Shown here one piece after another: positions 16,306 through 25,388 of a stretch of DNA of 64,000 nt. Under the pieces are notes generated by a model, which searched no databases, was not told the origin of the DNA, and saw only the letters and a list, made by a program, of their open reading frames with translations. A program made the translations under genes and the position numbers. Within the stretch, counting starts at the first letter, position 1; every line of letters starts with the position of its first letter. Where the stretch lies: the NCBI RefSeq assembly GCF_014055005.1, contig NZ_CP059570.1, positions 2,480,001 through 2,544,000 of the forward strand, written 5' to 3'. Source of the stretch: Neisseria dentiae (GTDB taxonomy: Bacteria > Pseudomonadota > Gammaproteobacteria > Burkholderiales > Neisseriaceae).

Positions 16306-18507
16306 ATGCTTTCCCAAAACCCATCCGCCGGCCTGCTGCAAGGCTTGAACCCCGAACAACTTTCCGCCGTTACCTGGCCGCCGCAATCCGCGCTGGTGTT
16401 GGCGGGCGCAGGCAGCGGCAAAACCCGCGTGCTCACCACCCGCATCGCCTGGCTTTTGCAAAGCGGGCAAGCAAGCGTGCACAGCATTTTGGCCGTAACC
16501 TTCACCAACAAAGCCGCCAAAGAAATGCAAACCCGCTTGGGCGCCATGATTCCCGTTAACGTGCGCGCCATGTGGCTGGGCACTTTCCACGGCCTGTGCC
16601 ACCGCTTTTTGCGCCTGCACCACAAAGACGCCGGCCTGCCTTCCACCTTTCAGATTCTCGACAGCGGCGACCAGCTCGCCCTGATCAAGCGCCTGCTCAA
16701 ACAGCTCAACATCGCCGAAGAAATCATCGCCCCGCGCTCGCTGCAAGGCTTTATCAACGCCCAAAAAGAAAACGGCCTGCGCGCATCGCAGCTCACCGCG
16801 CCCGACCCGCACACCCAACGCCTGATCGAGTGCTACGCCGAATACGACAAAACCTGCAACCGCGAAGGCGTGGTCGATTTTGCCGAGCTGATGCTGCGAA
16901 GCTACGAAATGCTGCAAGCCAACGAAATCCTGCGCCGCCACTATCAAAACCGCTTCAACCATATTCTGGTCGACGAATTCCAAGACACCAACAAACTGCA
17001 ATACGCCTGGCTGAAATTAATGGCGGGCGACACCGCCGCCGTGTTCGCCGTGGGCGACGACGACCAATCCATCTACCGCTTCCGCGGCGCCCACGTCGGC
17101 AACATGACCGCCCTGATGCGCGAATTCAACATCGAAGAGCCGATTAAGCTCGAACAAAACTACCGTTCGGACGGCTACATCCTCACCGCCGCCAACGCCG
17201 TAATCGAAAACAACGCCGAGCGGCTCGGCAAAAACCTGCGCACCGATGCCGACAACGGCGACAAAATCCGTTTCTACACCGCCCCCGTCGATTTCGACGA
17301 AGCACAATTCATCATCGACGAAGCCAAATCCCTGCAACGCGAAGGCTGGCGGCTCGACCACATGGCCGTGCTCTACCGCAGCAACGCCCAATCGCGCATC
17401 ATCGAACAAGCCCTGTTCGCCGCCGGTATCCCCTACAAAATCTATGGCGGCCTGCGCTTTTACGAACGGCAGGAAATCAAACACGCGCTCGCCTACCTGC
17501 GGCTGGCCGTCAACCCCGACGACGACAACGCCCTCTTGCGCGTGATTAACACCCCCCCGCGCGGCATCGGCACCCGCACCATCGAAAATATCCAGGCCGC
17601 CGCCGCCGGGCAGGGCATATCCCTCTGGCAGGCCGCCTGCGGCATGGGCGCCAAAGCCGCCAAAGTCGCCGCCTTCGTGCGCCTGATTGAAGATTTGCGC
17701 GCCCAAGCCCCCAACGTATCCCTGCAAGAAATGATGCTCGCCGTTACCCGCGACAGCGGCCTTGTCGAATACTACAAAACCCAAAAAGGCGACCACCAAG
17801 ACCGCCTCGACAACCTCGACGAACTCATCAGCGCCGCCGTCGCCTTCAGGCCGTCTGAAAGCAACTTCGAAATCCTGCCCGACAACGCCGCCGAAAGCCC
17901 GCTGTTTCCCATACTCGCCTTTCTCAGCAACGCCGCCCTCGAATCCGGCGAAAACCAGGCCGGAGCCGGCGAAGAAGCCCTGCAAATGATGACCGTGCAC
18001 GCCGCCAAAGGGCTGGAATTCGACGCCGTTTTCCTCACCGGCATGGAAGAAGGGCTGTTTCCCAGCGAATACAGCCTCGCCGAACGCGGCGGCCTCGAAG
18101 AAGAACGCCGCCTGATGTATGTGGCCATCACCCGCGCCAAAAAACGCCTCTACATCAGCATGGCCCAACATCGCCTGCTGCACGGCCAAACCCATTTCGG
18201 CATCGTTTCGCGCTTTGTCGAAGAAATCCCCGAAGAAGTGCTGCACCGCCTCTCGCCCCCGCCCAAACGCTTCAACAGCTTCACCGACGTGTCTAAAACC
18301 AAAAACCGCACCGCCGTCGAACACTACGACCTGCCGCAAGAATACGCAGGCTTCCGCATCGGCCAAAACGTGCGCCACGCCAAATTCGGCACCGGCGTCA
18401 TCATCGACGCCGTCAACAAAGGCGAATCCGCACGGCTTACCGTGAATTTCGGAAAAGAAGGGATTAAAGAACTGGATACCAAGTTTGCCAAGCTCGAGGC
18501 CGTCTGA
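16306..18507 (+). CDS. uvrD: DNA helicase II UvrD
   Basis: A 733-residue SF1A helicase that unwinds 3' to 5' in nucleotide excision and mismatch repair. Walker A is LAGAGSGKT near residue 30, motif II is VDEFQDT, motif III is VGDDDQSIYRFRGA, and motifs IV-VI end in MYVAITRAKKRL. The C-terminus has the Tudor-like segment of UvrD (GFRIGQNVRHAKFGTG). Length and C-terminus favour UvrD over Rep. The ATG at 16306 fits family length; an upstream in-frame start would add 28 unrelated residues encoded over a DUS. A DUS lies in frame near 17850. Confidence 0.93.
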   Translation: MLSQNPSAGLLQGLNPEQLSAVTWPPQSALVLAGAGSGKTRVLTTRIAWLLQSGQASVHSILAVTFTNKAAKEMQTRLGAMIPVNVRAMWLGTFHGLCHRFLRLHHKDAGLPSTFQILDSGDQLALIKRLLKQLNIAEEIIAPRSLQGFINAQKENGLRASQLTAPDPHTQRLIECYAEYDKTCNREGVVDFAELMLRSYEMLQANEILRRHYQNRFNHILVDEFQDTNKLQYAWLKLMAGDTAAVFAVGDDDQSIYRFRGAHVGNMTALMREFNIEEPIKLEQNYRSDGYILTAANAVIENNAERLGKNLRTDADNGDKIRFYTAPVDFDEAQFIIDEAKSLQREGWRLDHMAVLYRSNAQSRIIEQALFAAGIPYKIYGGLRFYERQEIKHALAYLRLAVNPDDDNALLRVINTPPRGIGTRTIENIQAAAAGQGISLWQAACGMGAKAAKVAAFVRLIEDLRAQAPNVSLQEMMLAVTRDSGLVEYYKTQKGDHQDRLDNLDELISAAVAFRPSESNFEILPDNAAESPLFPILAFLSNAALESGENQAGAGEEALQMMTVHAAKGLEFDAVFLTGMEEGLFPSEYSLAERGGLEEERRLMYVAITRAKKRLYISMAQHRLLHGQTHFGIVSRFVEEIPEEVLHRLSPPPKRFNSFTDVSKTKNRTAVEHYDLPQEYAGFRIGQNVRHAKFGTGVIIDAVNKGESARLTVNFGKEGIKELDTKFAKLEAV

Positions 18508-19076
18508 AAAAAGGCCGTCTGAAAAAGGGTAGGCAGTTGTGAGATTTGATGCGCTGTTTTTCAGACGGCCTTAGATGCGAATGATGTAGGTCGGATTCTT
18601 GAATCCGACATTGTGGGGCGTTGCGGCAAGCAGATTGTCGGATACGAGTATCCGACCTACTCGATGCCGTCTGAAAAGATATAGGCAGTTTGGGAGTTTG
18701 ATGCGCTATTTTTCAGACGGCCTTAGATGCGAATGATGTAGGTCGGATTCTTGAATCCGACATTGTGGGGCGTTGCGGGAAGTTTGGGCAGGTTGTCGGA
18801 TACGAGTCTCCGACCTACTCGATGCCGTCTGAAAAAATATAAGCAGTTGGGAGGTTTGATGTGCTGTTTCTCAGACGGCCTCATTGTTTATTGCAGGTAG
18901 TGTGTGGCGCAAGCCACGCACGCAGTTTCAAAGATTCTGACAATGCGTGCGTGCAGAGGCACGCAGGATACGCTTGCTGGAGGCCGTCTGAAAAAGATAT
19001 AGGCAGTTGGAAAGTTTGATGCGTTGTTTTCAGACGGCCTCAGATGTGAATTGTCGGATTCTTGAAGAATTCGAAA
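18508..19076. repeat. Tandem array of DUS-bounded 152-160-bp units
   Basis: The phrase AGGCAGTT followed by TTTGATG.GCTGTTTTTCAGACGGCC recurs at 18531, 18683, 18841 and 19001. Units 1 and 2 share a long insert with two small hairpins (GTCGGATTCTTGAATCCGAC and GTCGGATACGAGTATCCGAC). Unit 3 carries a different insert built on GTGTGGCGCAAGCCACGCAC, and unit 4 is cut short. Each insert is enclosed by inverted DUS. Units 1 and 2 are nearly identical, so the duplication is recent. Confidence 0.8.
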
Positions 19077-19193
19077 TATAGTGAATTCAAATAAAAACTC
19101 CGAAATGAAATAACTGCATTCAAACTTGCAATTGGGCGATATGCTAAAGAATCGTTTTACCCTACTTCGGCATTCTTATTTTAATCCACTATA
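19077..19193. mobile_element. 117-bp MITE related to the IS630 element at 48.3 kb
   Basis: The ends read TATAGTGAATTCAAATAAAAACTCCG and, on the other strand, TATAGTGGATTAAAATAAGAATGCCG. They match the IS630 ends here (TAGT.AATTAAAATAAGAA) including the flanking TA. No transposase is encoded, so it would need the enzyme in trans. It marks the left border of an AT-rich insertion. Confidence 0.7.
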
Positions 19194-19259
19194 ATTAGGT
19201 ATCGTAGGTTAATTTTATTAAGGACAAATTGAATTTTAAATATTTAGAAGGAAAATAAT

Positions 19260-20207
19260 ATGCAAAAAGAAAGAGGAGTGGTTATATCTAACCCTTTTAA
19301 ACCAAATTATTCATTTTTGCCTAAAGAAAAATATTGCAATATAGTAGAAGAGTTATTAGATTATAGGCAGCGAAGAGTAGCAAGTGGAGTGCGTTTGGAA
19401 GGACTATTATCAGGTAAAGATATTATTAAATATCTAGTATATTGGGATAAAATAGATCTTCCAAATAATAATATTGTAAGTACTGCCTTGGCTGACGATG
19501 ATTTAATATTACTTCATGAGCAAGGCATATTAACTCGTACTTTTTGCCAGCTGATAGGTGGATACTCTGATATGGCAAGTATGATGCTGGAAGTACAGCT
19601 GCAAGCTTTTCAATTTCATGATAAACAAAATCCTGGACAATGGACTCTTGCACAAGAAATAGATGATTTATATTTACCACAAGATAAAACAGAAATGAAA
19701 AGAGTTGTTGAGTTTAATCTTTTTAATACTCTGCCTGTACCAGTTGACTCAACTCCTATTCATGAAATTCTTGAATTTAAGGATAGAAGAAAAGATGAAT
19801 TATTGCAATTGCGAAACCATTTAGACGATATTTATATCTCTATAATTAATGCAGAGGAATCAGGGAAAGAATATCAAAAAAGAATTCAGGAGATACATCA
19901 AGATTTATATGATTTGAATAGACTATTCCAGGAGAATAAAATTCGTACGCGGTTTGACTCTTTGAAAAGTTATTTTCAAGATATTCTAGAGCGCTTAAGC
20001 CTCTTTGGTCTTCCATCTTCAATTGCAGGAATGGCGAACCAAATACCATCATTAGCACCATACGTCCCAAGTATTAATGTTCAAATGACAGCAGGGGCAA
20101 TTCTTGCATTTAGTAGAAAACAGATTCGTGCTCCCATTATGGATTCACCTTTAAACACCAGTCCTTTTGCCTATACTTTCCAAATGGGGCGTGAATTTCG
20201 TAGGTAG
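19260..20207 (+). CDS. AT-rich orphan protein, function unknown
   Basis: A 315-residue soluble protein with no signal peptide and no membrane segment. AGAAGGAAAATAAT precedes the ATG. The motif YLVYWDKIDLP followed by LHEQGILTR recalls uncharacterised families with a 'YWDKI' N-terminal signature (for example DUF6236-like proteins), but I cannot assign it. A coiled-coil region spans about residues 180-245. Codon use is AT-rich and unlike its neighbours, and a MITE lies just upstream, so recent acquisition is likely. It has no partner gene in the same style. Confidence 0.7.
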   Translation: MQKERGVVISNPFKPNYSFLPKEKYCNIVEELLDYRQRRVASGVRLEGLLSGKDIIKYLVYWDKIDLPNNNIVSTALADDDLILLHEQGILTRTFCQLIGGYSDMASMMLEVQLQAFQFHDKQNPGQWTLAQEIDDLYLPQDKTEMKRVVEFNLFNTLPVPVDSTPIHEILEFKDRRKDELLQLRNHLDDIYISIINAEESGKEYQKRIQEIHQDLYDLNRLFQENKIRTRFDSLKSYFQDILERLSLFGLPSSIAGMANQIPSLAPYVPSINVQMTAGAILAFSRKQIRAPIMDSPLNTSPFAYTFQMGREFRR

Positions 20208-20396
20208 AAGGATTAATAAAAATTAGAAGAATTGCAGTTAAGTACATTAGAAAAATATTATAGTAAGTAATGGATTGAAATGAAAAATTAAAGAAAATTT
20301 TCAGAACTATTTCCTTTCTTTCCATGATGTTGATAGCCACTATATTATTTAATTTTCTCCAAAAAATTGCTCAACGAAGTCCGCCATTTCTCAATG

Positions 20397-20648
20397 ATGA
20401 AACACCAAATCGAGCTATACAGCGGCCTGCTCGAAGCCTCGCAACACGCCGCCGCCAGCATGGGCGACCCTGAAAAAGCCGACCGTTATGTGCAGGAAAC
20501 CTTTACCCAAATCCGCAACCGTTTGCTGTCGGCGCAGGCGCAAGAGCATCATCAGGCCGCCGACGGCAGAGAAGACGATATGGCCTCAGATAAAATCGTT
20601 AACCTGTTGGATAAGATAGCCGATTTGGCCAACAAAAAGCCGTCTTAA
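20397..20648 (+). CDS. Small conserved-looking hypothetical protein
   Basis: An 83-residue, acidic, helical protein starting MKHQIELYSGLLEASQHAA. GC content and codon use return to the host norm here. A second ATG lies one codon upstream at 20394 and an alternative start at 20367. The AT-rich insertion ends only about 25 bp upstream, so its native promoter may have been displaced. No known domain is recognised. Confidence 0.55.
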   Translation: MKHQIELYSGLLEASQHAAASMGDPEKADRYVQETFTQIRNRLLSAQAQEHHQAADGREDDMASDKIVNLLDKIADLANKKPS

Positions 20649-20967
20649 ACAAGCAATGTCTGTCTGAAAAAACAGCCGCCGTTTGCCAAACAAAACAAGC
20701 CTTGCGGCTTGCCGCCCTCTCCCCAACCCTCCCCCACGGGGGAGGGCGCACCGCGGCTGTCGGGTTTTCATTGGCGGGTTTTGGCAAACACCTGATTCTG
20801 CCTGCCGTCTTAAACCCATCCGCAATCTGCTCCCTTTCCCGTGGGAGAGGGTTGGGGAGAGGGCTTTTGGCGTTTCGATAGCTCCTAACGGTATAAGCCA
20901 GCGCAGCCTGCATATGTAGGGTGAGACCTTTGCAAAATTCAAATTGCCATCTAAAAATCCGAACTCC

Positions 20968-21070
20968 GTCATTCCCGCGTAGGCGGGAATCCAGACGCTT
21001 GGCATCCAAGTATTTGTTTAATCAATGCTTCAATATTTCCATCTGGATTCCCGCCTACGCGGGAATGACG
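20968..21070. repeat. dRS3-pair element, subfamily A
   Basis: ATTCCCGCGTAGGCGGGAAT (20971-20990) and its inverse (21047-21066) flank a 56-bp AT-rich loop containing GGCATCCAAGTATTTG. A near-identical copy, loop included, lies at 56922-57024. Confidence 0.85.
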
Positions 21071-21311
21071 GGATTTAAACATTTCAGACGGCCTTAAGGT
21101 ATTTTTGCAAAGGTCTCAGGGTGTGCGCCTTCGGCGCGCACGCGTTGTTTGATTTTCCACCCACCGCGTGCGTGGCTTACGCCACACATCCTACCGCTCA
21201 CAATGCGAACCAGCCTGTAAATCCAACAAGGCCGTCTGAAACCCTGTCAAGCAGCTTTTCAGACGGCCTAAATGAATTTTGCAAAGGTCTCGGCCTTAAC
21301 AATTAATACCC

Positions 21312-21394
21312 ATGCCATACTCGGGCTTGACCCGGGCATCTGTGTTTACTTAAGAAAAACCACAAAGATACCCGGGTCAAACCCGGGTATGACG
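21312..21394. repeat. TCATACTCGGGCTTGACC stem-loop repeat copy
   Basis: The left arm has CATACTCGGGCTTGACCCGGG and the right arm CCCGGGTCAAACCCGGGTATGACGG, around a 30-bp AT-rich loop. It is downstream of the methyltransferase gene, which ends at 21458. Confidence 0.75.
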
Positions 21395-21457
21395 GATTGT
21401 TTTGAATATGGCGGGGTTATTTGCAGGTTCGGCAAACCCCGTCGGCCTTACCCGACG

Positions 21458-22216
21458 CTACCCGCCGTAAACCGCCACAAATCTCAGGCGCACGTAGTCG
21501 GCGATGGTTTGGCCGTTTTCGTGCGGCAGCAGGGTTTCGGCGGTGGCGGCGGCTTCGGCCAGCACGGCGGCGTGTTCGGCGTTGCTCATGGCGGGCAGCA
21601 TCGGCTCGGCGAAGGTGTCCAGCCAGCCGGCGGCGCCGGTGGGCAGCGGCGTGGGGCGGGGGAACAAGGCGATATGGGGCACGCTGAAGCCGTGTTGTTC
21701 GAGTAGAGCGCGGTAGGCTTCGGCGGTGGGGAAATACCAGCATTCGCGCGCTTGCAGGCCGCGTGCGTGCAGGGCTTGCCGCAAGGCCGTCTGAAAGGCG
21801 GCGATGTTGCCGCTGCCGCCGAATTCGCCCACGAAGCGCCCGCCCGGTTTCAGGGCTTGCGCCACGCCGGCCACCACGGCTTCGGCGTCGGTCATCCAAT
21901 GCAGGGCGGCGTTGGAGAATACGGCATCGAATTCGTGTTTGAACGCCAGTTTTTGACCGTCGCCCTGCACGGCGTTGAGGCCGAGGGTGCGGGCGGCGGC
22001 CACCAGTTCGGCGCTGCCGTCGAGGCCGACGGTGTCGCAGCCGGTATCGGCGATTTTTTGGGTGAGCACGCCGTCGCCGCAGCCCAAATCCAAGATGCGT
22101 TCGTGCGGCTGCGGGGCGAGCAGGTCGATTAACGGTGTGCCGTAGTCGGCTACGAAACGGGCGTTGCGGGCATAGGCGTCGGCCTGCCAGTGTTGGCTGG
22201 GGGTGTTGTTTGGCAT
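21458..22216 (-). CDS. Class I SAM-dependent methyltransferase
   Basis: A 252-residue cytoplasmic protein with the Rossmann methyltransferase fold. Motif I is ILDLGCGDGVLTQ near residue 42, followed by an acidic residue after strand 2 (TVGLDGS). Later come FDAVFSNAALHWM and ALKPGGRFVGEFG. This motif set matches the trans-aconitate/ubiquinone-type methyltransferase superfamily; the substrate is not predictable. It is a single gene that faces away from the AraC regulator with an intervening DUS. Confidence 0.85.
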   Translation of the reverse strand: MPNNTPSQHWQADAYARNARFVADYGTPLIDLLAPQPHERILDLGCGDGVLTQKIADTGCDTVGLDGSAELVAAARTLGLNAVQGDGQKLAFKHEFDAVFSNAALHWMTDAEAVVAGVAQALKPGGRFVGEFGGSGNIAAFQTALRQALHARGLQARECWYFPTAEAYRALLEQHGFSVPHIALFPRPTPLPTGAAGWLDTFAEPMLPAMSNAEHAAVLAEAAATAETLLPHENGQTIADYVRLRFVAVYGG

Positions 22217-22304
22217 GGGTTTCCTAATATCGTGCTAATTTTCGGATGTTAGAGTGAATGCCGCAGCATAGGTGTTTTTTCAGACGGCCTTTAGCCCGAT
22301 TGGC

Positions 22305-23039
22305 TCAATTTTGCAATTCGGAAGGCAGAAAACCGAAATGCTGTTTGAACGCGGCGGCAAAACGGCCGGAGGAACGGTAGCCGCAGGCGGTGGCTGCGTT
22401 GCCGACGCTAATCGGTTGGCCCATCAGCAGAAACAGGGCGTTTTCCATGCGCAGTTGGCGCAGCAGCACGGCAAAGCTGGTGTGTTCGGCGAGCAGGCGG
22501 CGTTTGAGGGTGCTGGTGCTCAGGCCGAGCGCGGCGGCGGCTTGGGTTTGCGTCCACGGCAGGTGCAGTTGGGCGGCGAGCAGGCGTTCGAGTTTTTCGG
22601 CGGTGGTGAGGGTTTCGCCTTGCGAAAACCGCCAGCCTTGCGCATCGAGCAGGGCGAGCAGGTAGAGCACGTCGGCGCGCCCGGGTTCGGCCGCCTGCAC
22701 CAGTTTCTGCCAAACGGCGGCCAGCGCGGCATCGGGGCGGGTGTGAAAGGCGAAGGTGCGGGGCGCGGGGCTTTGCGCGGCGAAGGCGTCGATGTCGCTT
22801 TGGCTAATCAGCAGCAGTTCGGCCGTGTAGGGTTTGCCCAGCGCGGCCTGCTGGATAATCTGCCATTCGCTGCGCCGCTCGAAACAGAATATTTCGCCCG
22901 CGGCGATGCGGATGTCGCGTTGGGGCTGCGGCAGGATTTTGCTGCCCGACACGATGCGCCCGGCCATGCTCTGCCGCATCATGATGCGGCGTATGGTTAC
23001 GGTGTTGCGGGCGCTTACGCGGATAACGCGGCTTTTCAT
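22305..23039 (-). CDS. AraC-family transcriptional regulator
   Basis: About 244 residues with a C-terminal double helix-turn-helix of AraC type: WTQTQAAAALGLSTSTLKRRL, then VGNAATACGYRSSGRFAAAFKQHFG. The N-terminal half is a probable effector domain without clear identity. The ATG at 23039 (MKSRVIRV) is chosen; a start at 23120 would add 27 Pro/Thr-rich residues untypical of the family. No strong ribosome site is seen at either. A DUS-like sequence precedes the stop side at 22279-22290. Confidence 0.82.
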   Translation of the reverse strand: MKSRVIRVSARNTVTIRRIMMRQSMAGRIVSGSKILPQPQRDIRIAAGEIFCFERRSEWQIIQQAALGKPYTAELLLISQSDIDAFAAQSPAPRTFAFHTRPDAALAAVWQKLVQAAEPGRADVLYLLALLDAQGWRFSQGETLTTAEKLERLLAAQLHLPWTQTQAAAALGLSTSTLKRRLLAEHTSFAVLLRQLRMENALFLLMGQPISVGNAATACGYRSSGRFAAAFKQHFGFLPSELQN

Positions 23040-23286
23040 GTTTAGGCGGCCTGTGGGTGAAGTTATGGTGGGTTTGCCTGGCTTGCGCTGCGGCGTTGCT
23101 GCGCCTTTGGGCGTGGGCATCCGCTATCGGCGCATTATCATTATTTTATCGCCGTTCGGCAGAAAAACACGTACATTCGCGTTTTACCCGAAAACCATAT
23201 GAGGCCGTCTGAAAAAACGGTGTTGGATATTTTCAGACGGCCCAAGCGGATTTTGCAAAGTTCTAAATATGTGAGAGAGAACCGAT

Positions 23287-24258
23287 ATGACGACCCAACC
23301 TTTATTGTTCCGCCGCCTTTGCGCTTCACTGCTGTTGTGCGCCGCGTTGCCCGCCTGCGCCGCCGATACGGGCGGTTTGCAGCAGTTGCGGCAGGTTTTC
23401 GAGCCTTCGGGCGCGGTTCAGCTTGCCGACGGCCGCGTGCTGGCGGTGGAAGACGAAGCGGCACGCGCCTTCAACCTGCTGGATCTTAAAAACGGCAGCC
23501 TGCATGAAAACGAAGCCGCCGATGCCGAGCTGCTGGCCTCGTTCAACCGCGAGCTGAGCGATTTGGAAGCGCTCGCCCAAGACGGCGAAGGCTGGGTTTA
23601 TGCCGCTTCTTCGCATTCGGAAACCAAACAAAACGAGCGGCAGGCCGGGCGTGAGCATTTGCTGCGCTTTAAAATCCGAGGCAACCGCGCCGCCGGGATC
23701 AGCTATGCGCCCAACCTGAAAGATGCGTTGCTGCAAAGCGAAAGCGTGCACCGCAGTATCGCCGCCCAAACCGGCGGCCGCCGGATTGATTTCCACACCA
23801 TGAATATCGAAGGGCTGCATTACGACACCGCCGCCAAACGCCTGCTGCTGGCGTTGCGCGACCCGCTGCCGCTGATTGTGGCGGTGGATAACCCGCAAGA
23901 GGTGTTCGGCAAAGGCGCCGCGCCCCAGTTCGGCGAAACCGTGGTGTTGAAGCTCAACGGCGGCGGCATCCGCTCGCTTGCCTACGATCCCGTGCTGGAA
24001 ACCTATCTGATCGCCAACGAAATCACCGGCAGCAACGGCAAAGGCCAATTGCAATTGTGGACATGGAACGGCCGCGCCGCCTCGGCGCCCGTTATGCTCA
24101 ACCTGCCCGCAGCGGCGGAGCTGAAAAACATCGAAGCGGTAACGCCGGTGAACGTGGGCGGCAAGCCTTATCTGCTGCTGATGGGCGACGAAGGCAGCGC
24201 GAAAAAACAGCGCGGCGCGCGTTATTTGTTGGTGGATTACGGCAGTTTGAAGAAATAG
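23287..24258 (+). CDS. Exported DUF3616-like protein
   Basis: A 323-residue protein with an N-terminal signal peptide (LLLCAALPACAAD). Cleavage after CAA is likely, although LPAC could act as a weak lipobox. The mature part has repeated short beta-strand motifs, including FEPSGAVQLADGRVLAVEDE, DLEALAQ, NIEGLHYD and a closing NIEAV, suggesting a beta-propeller-like fold as in DUF3616 proteins. AGAGAGAACCGAT precedes the ATG. It would act in the periplasm; the function is unknown. Confidence 0.65.
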   Translation: MTTQPLLFRRLCASLLLCAALPACAADTGGLQQLRQVFEPSGAVQLADGRVLAVEDEAARAFNLLDLKNGSLHENEAADAELLASFNRELSDLEALAQDGEGWVYAASSHSETKQNERQAGREHLLRFKIRGNRAAGISYAPNLKDALLQSESVHRSIAAQTGGRRIDFHTMNIEGLHYDTAAKRLLLALRDPLPLIVAVDNPQEVFGKGAAPQFGETVVLKLNGGGIRSLAYDPVLETYLIANEITGSNGKGQLQLWTWNGRAASAPVMLNLPAAAELKNIEAVTPVNVGGKPYLLLMGDEGSAKKQRGARYLLVDYGSLKK

Positions 24259-24272
24259 GGCGGGCAGGGCGG

Positions 24273-24872
24273 TTAAGCGGGCGTTTGGGCGGAAAACCTC
24301 ATGATGCCCGCTTCGCTCACAAACGCATCGAGCGCAATATCGTGCGCTTCGTGCGGCAGGCTGCCGCACAACTGGCAGGCAAAGCCCGCGCCCACCGTGT
24401 GCGGTTTCAAGCGGCCTTTCAAAGCCGCCAGCGTAACGTCGTAATAACCGCCGCCCTGGCCCAAGCGGTAGCCCTGCCGGTCGATGCCCACCAGCGGCAC
24501 CAGCAAAACGTTGAGGCGGTGGGCGCGGATTTTGCTGCCGCTAAATTGCGGAATCGCCAAGCTGCCCCGGCTGTGCCTGCGTTCCGCCTTGCGGCCGTCG
24601 GCCTGATAGGGGGTGAACCACAGCCGCAGCGAGTGCGGTTCGATATAGGGCAGATAGAGCTTGGCGCCGCGCGTTAAGGCCGTCTGAATAAAGCCGTTTA
24701 GGCGCAGCTCGCTGCCTATCGGCCAATAAATGCCGATGCGGCCGTTGCGGCGGATATGGCGTTTCAAAAAACGGTTGGCGGCCAGCTCGGCGCGGGCGCG
24801 TTCGTTTTTGCCCAGCGATTGGCGGGCGCGGCGCAGGCTGCGGCGCAGCCCGGCTTTATCTTGTGCACTCAT
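24273..24872 (-). CDS. 5-formyltetrahydrofolate cyclo-ligase
   Basis: A 199-residue cytosolic enzyme that converts 5-formyl-THF to 5,10-methenyl-THF using ATP. The family motifs are present: the N-terminal LRRSLRRARQSL basic helix, RIGIYWPIGSELRLN, and the ATP/folate motif LVPLVGIDRQGYRLGQGGGYYD. The ATG at 24872 gives the usual length of about 200 residues. A longer in-frame start would add 36 residues across a DUS with no homology to the family. Confidence 0.9.
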   Translation of the reverse strand: MSAQDKAGLRRSLRRARQSLGKNERARAELAANRFLKRHIRRNGRIGIYWPIGSELRLNGFIQTALTRGAKLYLPYIEPHSLRLWFTPYQADGRKAERRHSRGSLAIPQFSGSKIRAHRLNVLLVPLVGIDRQGYRLGQGGGYYDVTLAALKGRLKPHTVGAGFACQLCGSLPHEAHDIALDAFVSEAGIMRFSAQTPA

Positions 24873-25180
24873 TTCAGACGGCCTTTTGTGTTGCGGTGGC
24901 ATATTCTGCATCAAATTCAGTTTCTGTCGGGTTTCGGATTGGGGCTTTTGCAGGTTATTCAGGCCGAGACTTTTGCACAAAGCCGGCTTATTCCTAAAAA
25001 TATTTTACTTCGTCATACTCGGGCTTGCCCCGAGTATCTGTTATTTCTTTTGAAGCAAAAAGATGCTCGGGTTGAACACGGGCATGACGCAGAGTTTTAA
25101 GATGTTGGCAGAAATTTTGCAAAGGCCGCAGGCCGAGACCTTTGCAAAATTAAAAAAACATCACAAAAAATTTATTTCCC

Positions 25181-25283
25181 GTCATTCCCGCGTAGGCGGG
25201 AATCCAGTCGTTTTTTTTATAAGTTATTGAAATAAAATGCTTGATAGTTTTAAGGCTGGATTCCCGCCTACGCGGGAATGACG
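25181..25283. repeat. dRS3-pair element, subfamily B
   Basis: ATTCCCGCGTAGGCGGGAAT (25184-25203) and its inverse (25260-25279) enclose a loop with TATTGAAATAAAATGCTTGAT. The loop is shared with the copy at 48212-48312 and differs from subfamily A. Confidence 0.85.
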
Positions 25284-25327
25284 GAATTTAAGCATTTCAG
25301 ACGGCATTCAGGGTATTTTTGCAAAGG

Positions 25328-25366
25328 CCGCAGGCCGTCTGAAAACAGATTTCAGACGGCCTGCGG
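25328..25366 (-). terminator. lysS terminator (extended DUS hairpin)
   Basis: CCGCAGGCCGTCTGAAA and TTTCAGACGGCCTGCGG form a perfect 17-bp stem around a five-base loop, 22 bp downstream of the lysS stop. Confidence 0.75.
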
Positions 25367-25388
25367 TTTATCGGCAATGCGGTGCTGC

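Larger units (their letters stand above)
20649..21457. other. 809-bp repeat-only region
   Basis: No gene is supported; frames here are translated repeats. Contents: a large inverted pair of CCCTCTCCCCAACCCTC type (20717-20748 with 20828-20864); GAGACCTTTGCAAAA at 20926 paired with TTTTTGCAAAGGTCTC at 21104-21119; the dRS3 pair inside it; a second DUS pair around 21229-21268; and a stem-loop repeat at 21312-21394. Confidence 0.7.
24873..25388. other. 516-bp repeat block before lysS
   Basis: No gene is seen. It holds a DUS at 24873-24884, a stem-loop repeat at 25011-25089, a GAGACCTTTGCAAAA end at 25136, the dRS3-pair element at 25181-25283, TTTTTGCAAAGG at 25316 and the long lysS terminator hairpin. 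Confidence 0.7.

Noticed and set aside
17017..18378. A 453-codon frame antisense to uvrD
   Set aside because: Its composition (Gly, Val, Phe, His rich) is the mirror of uvrD codons. It has no start context, and uvrD is certain on the other strand.
18508..19045. Considered a CRISPR array because of regularly spaced repeats
   Set aside because: Period is 152-160 bp, repeats are DUS-based and inserts of units 1 and 2 are identical, so this is a tandem duplication. No cas genes are present.
20599..21009. Overlapping 130-140-codon frames on the minus strand containing translated phrases such as LDSRLRGNDG
   Set aside because: These are translations of dRS3, DUS and other repeats. Similar phrases appear wherever the repeats occur, and codon use is unlike genes.
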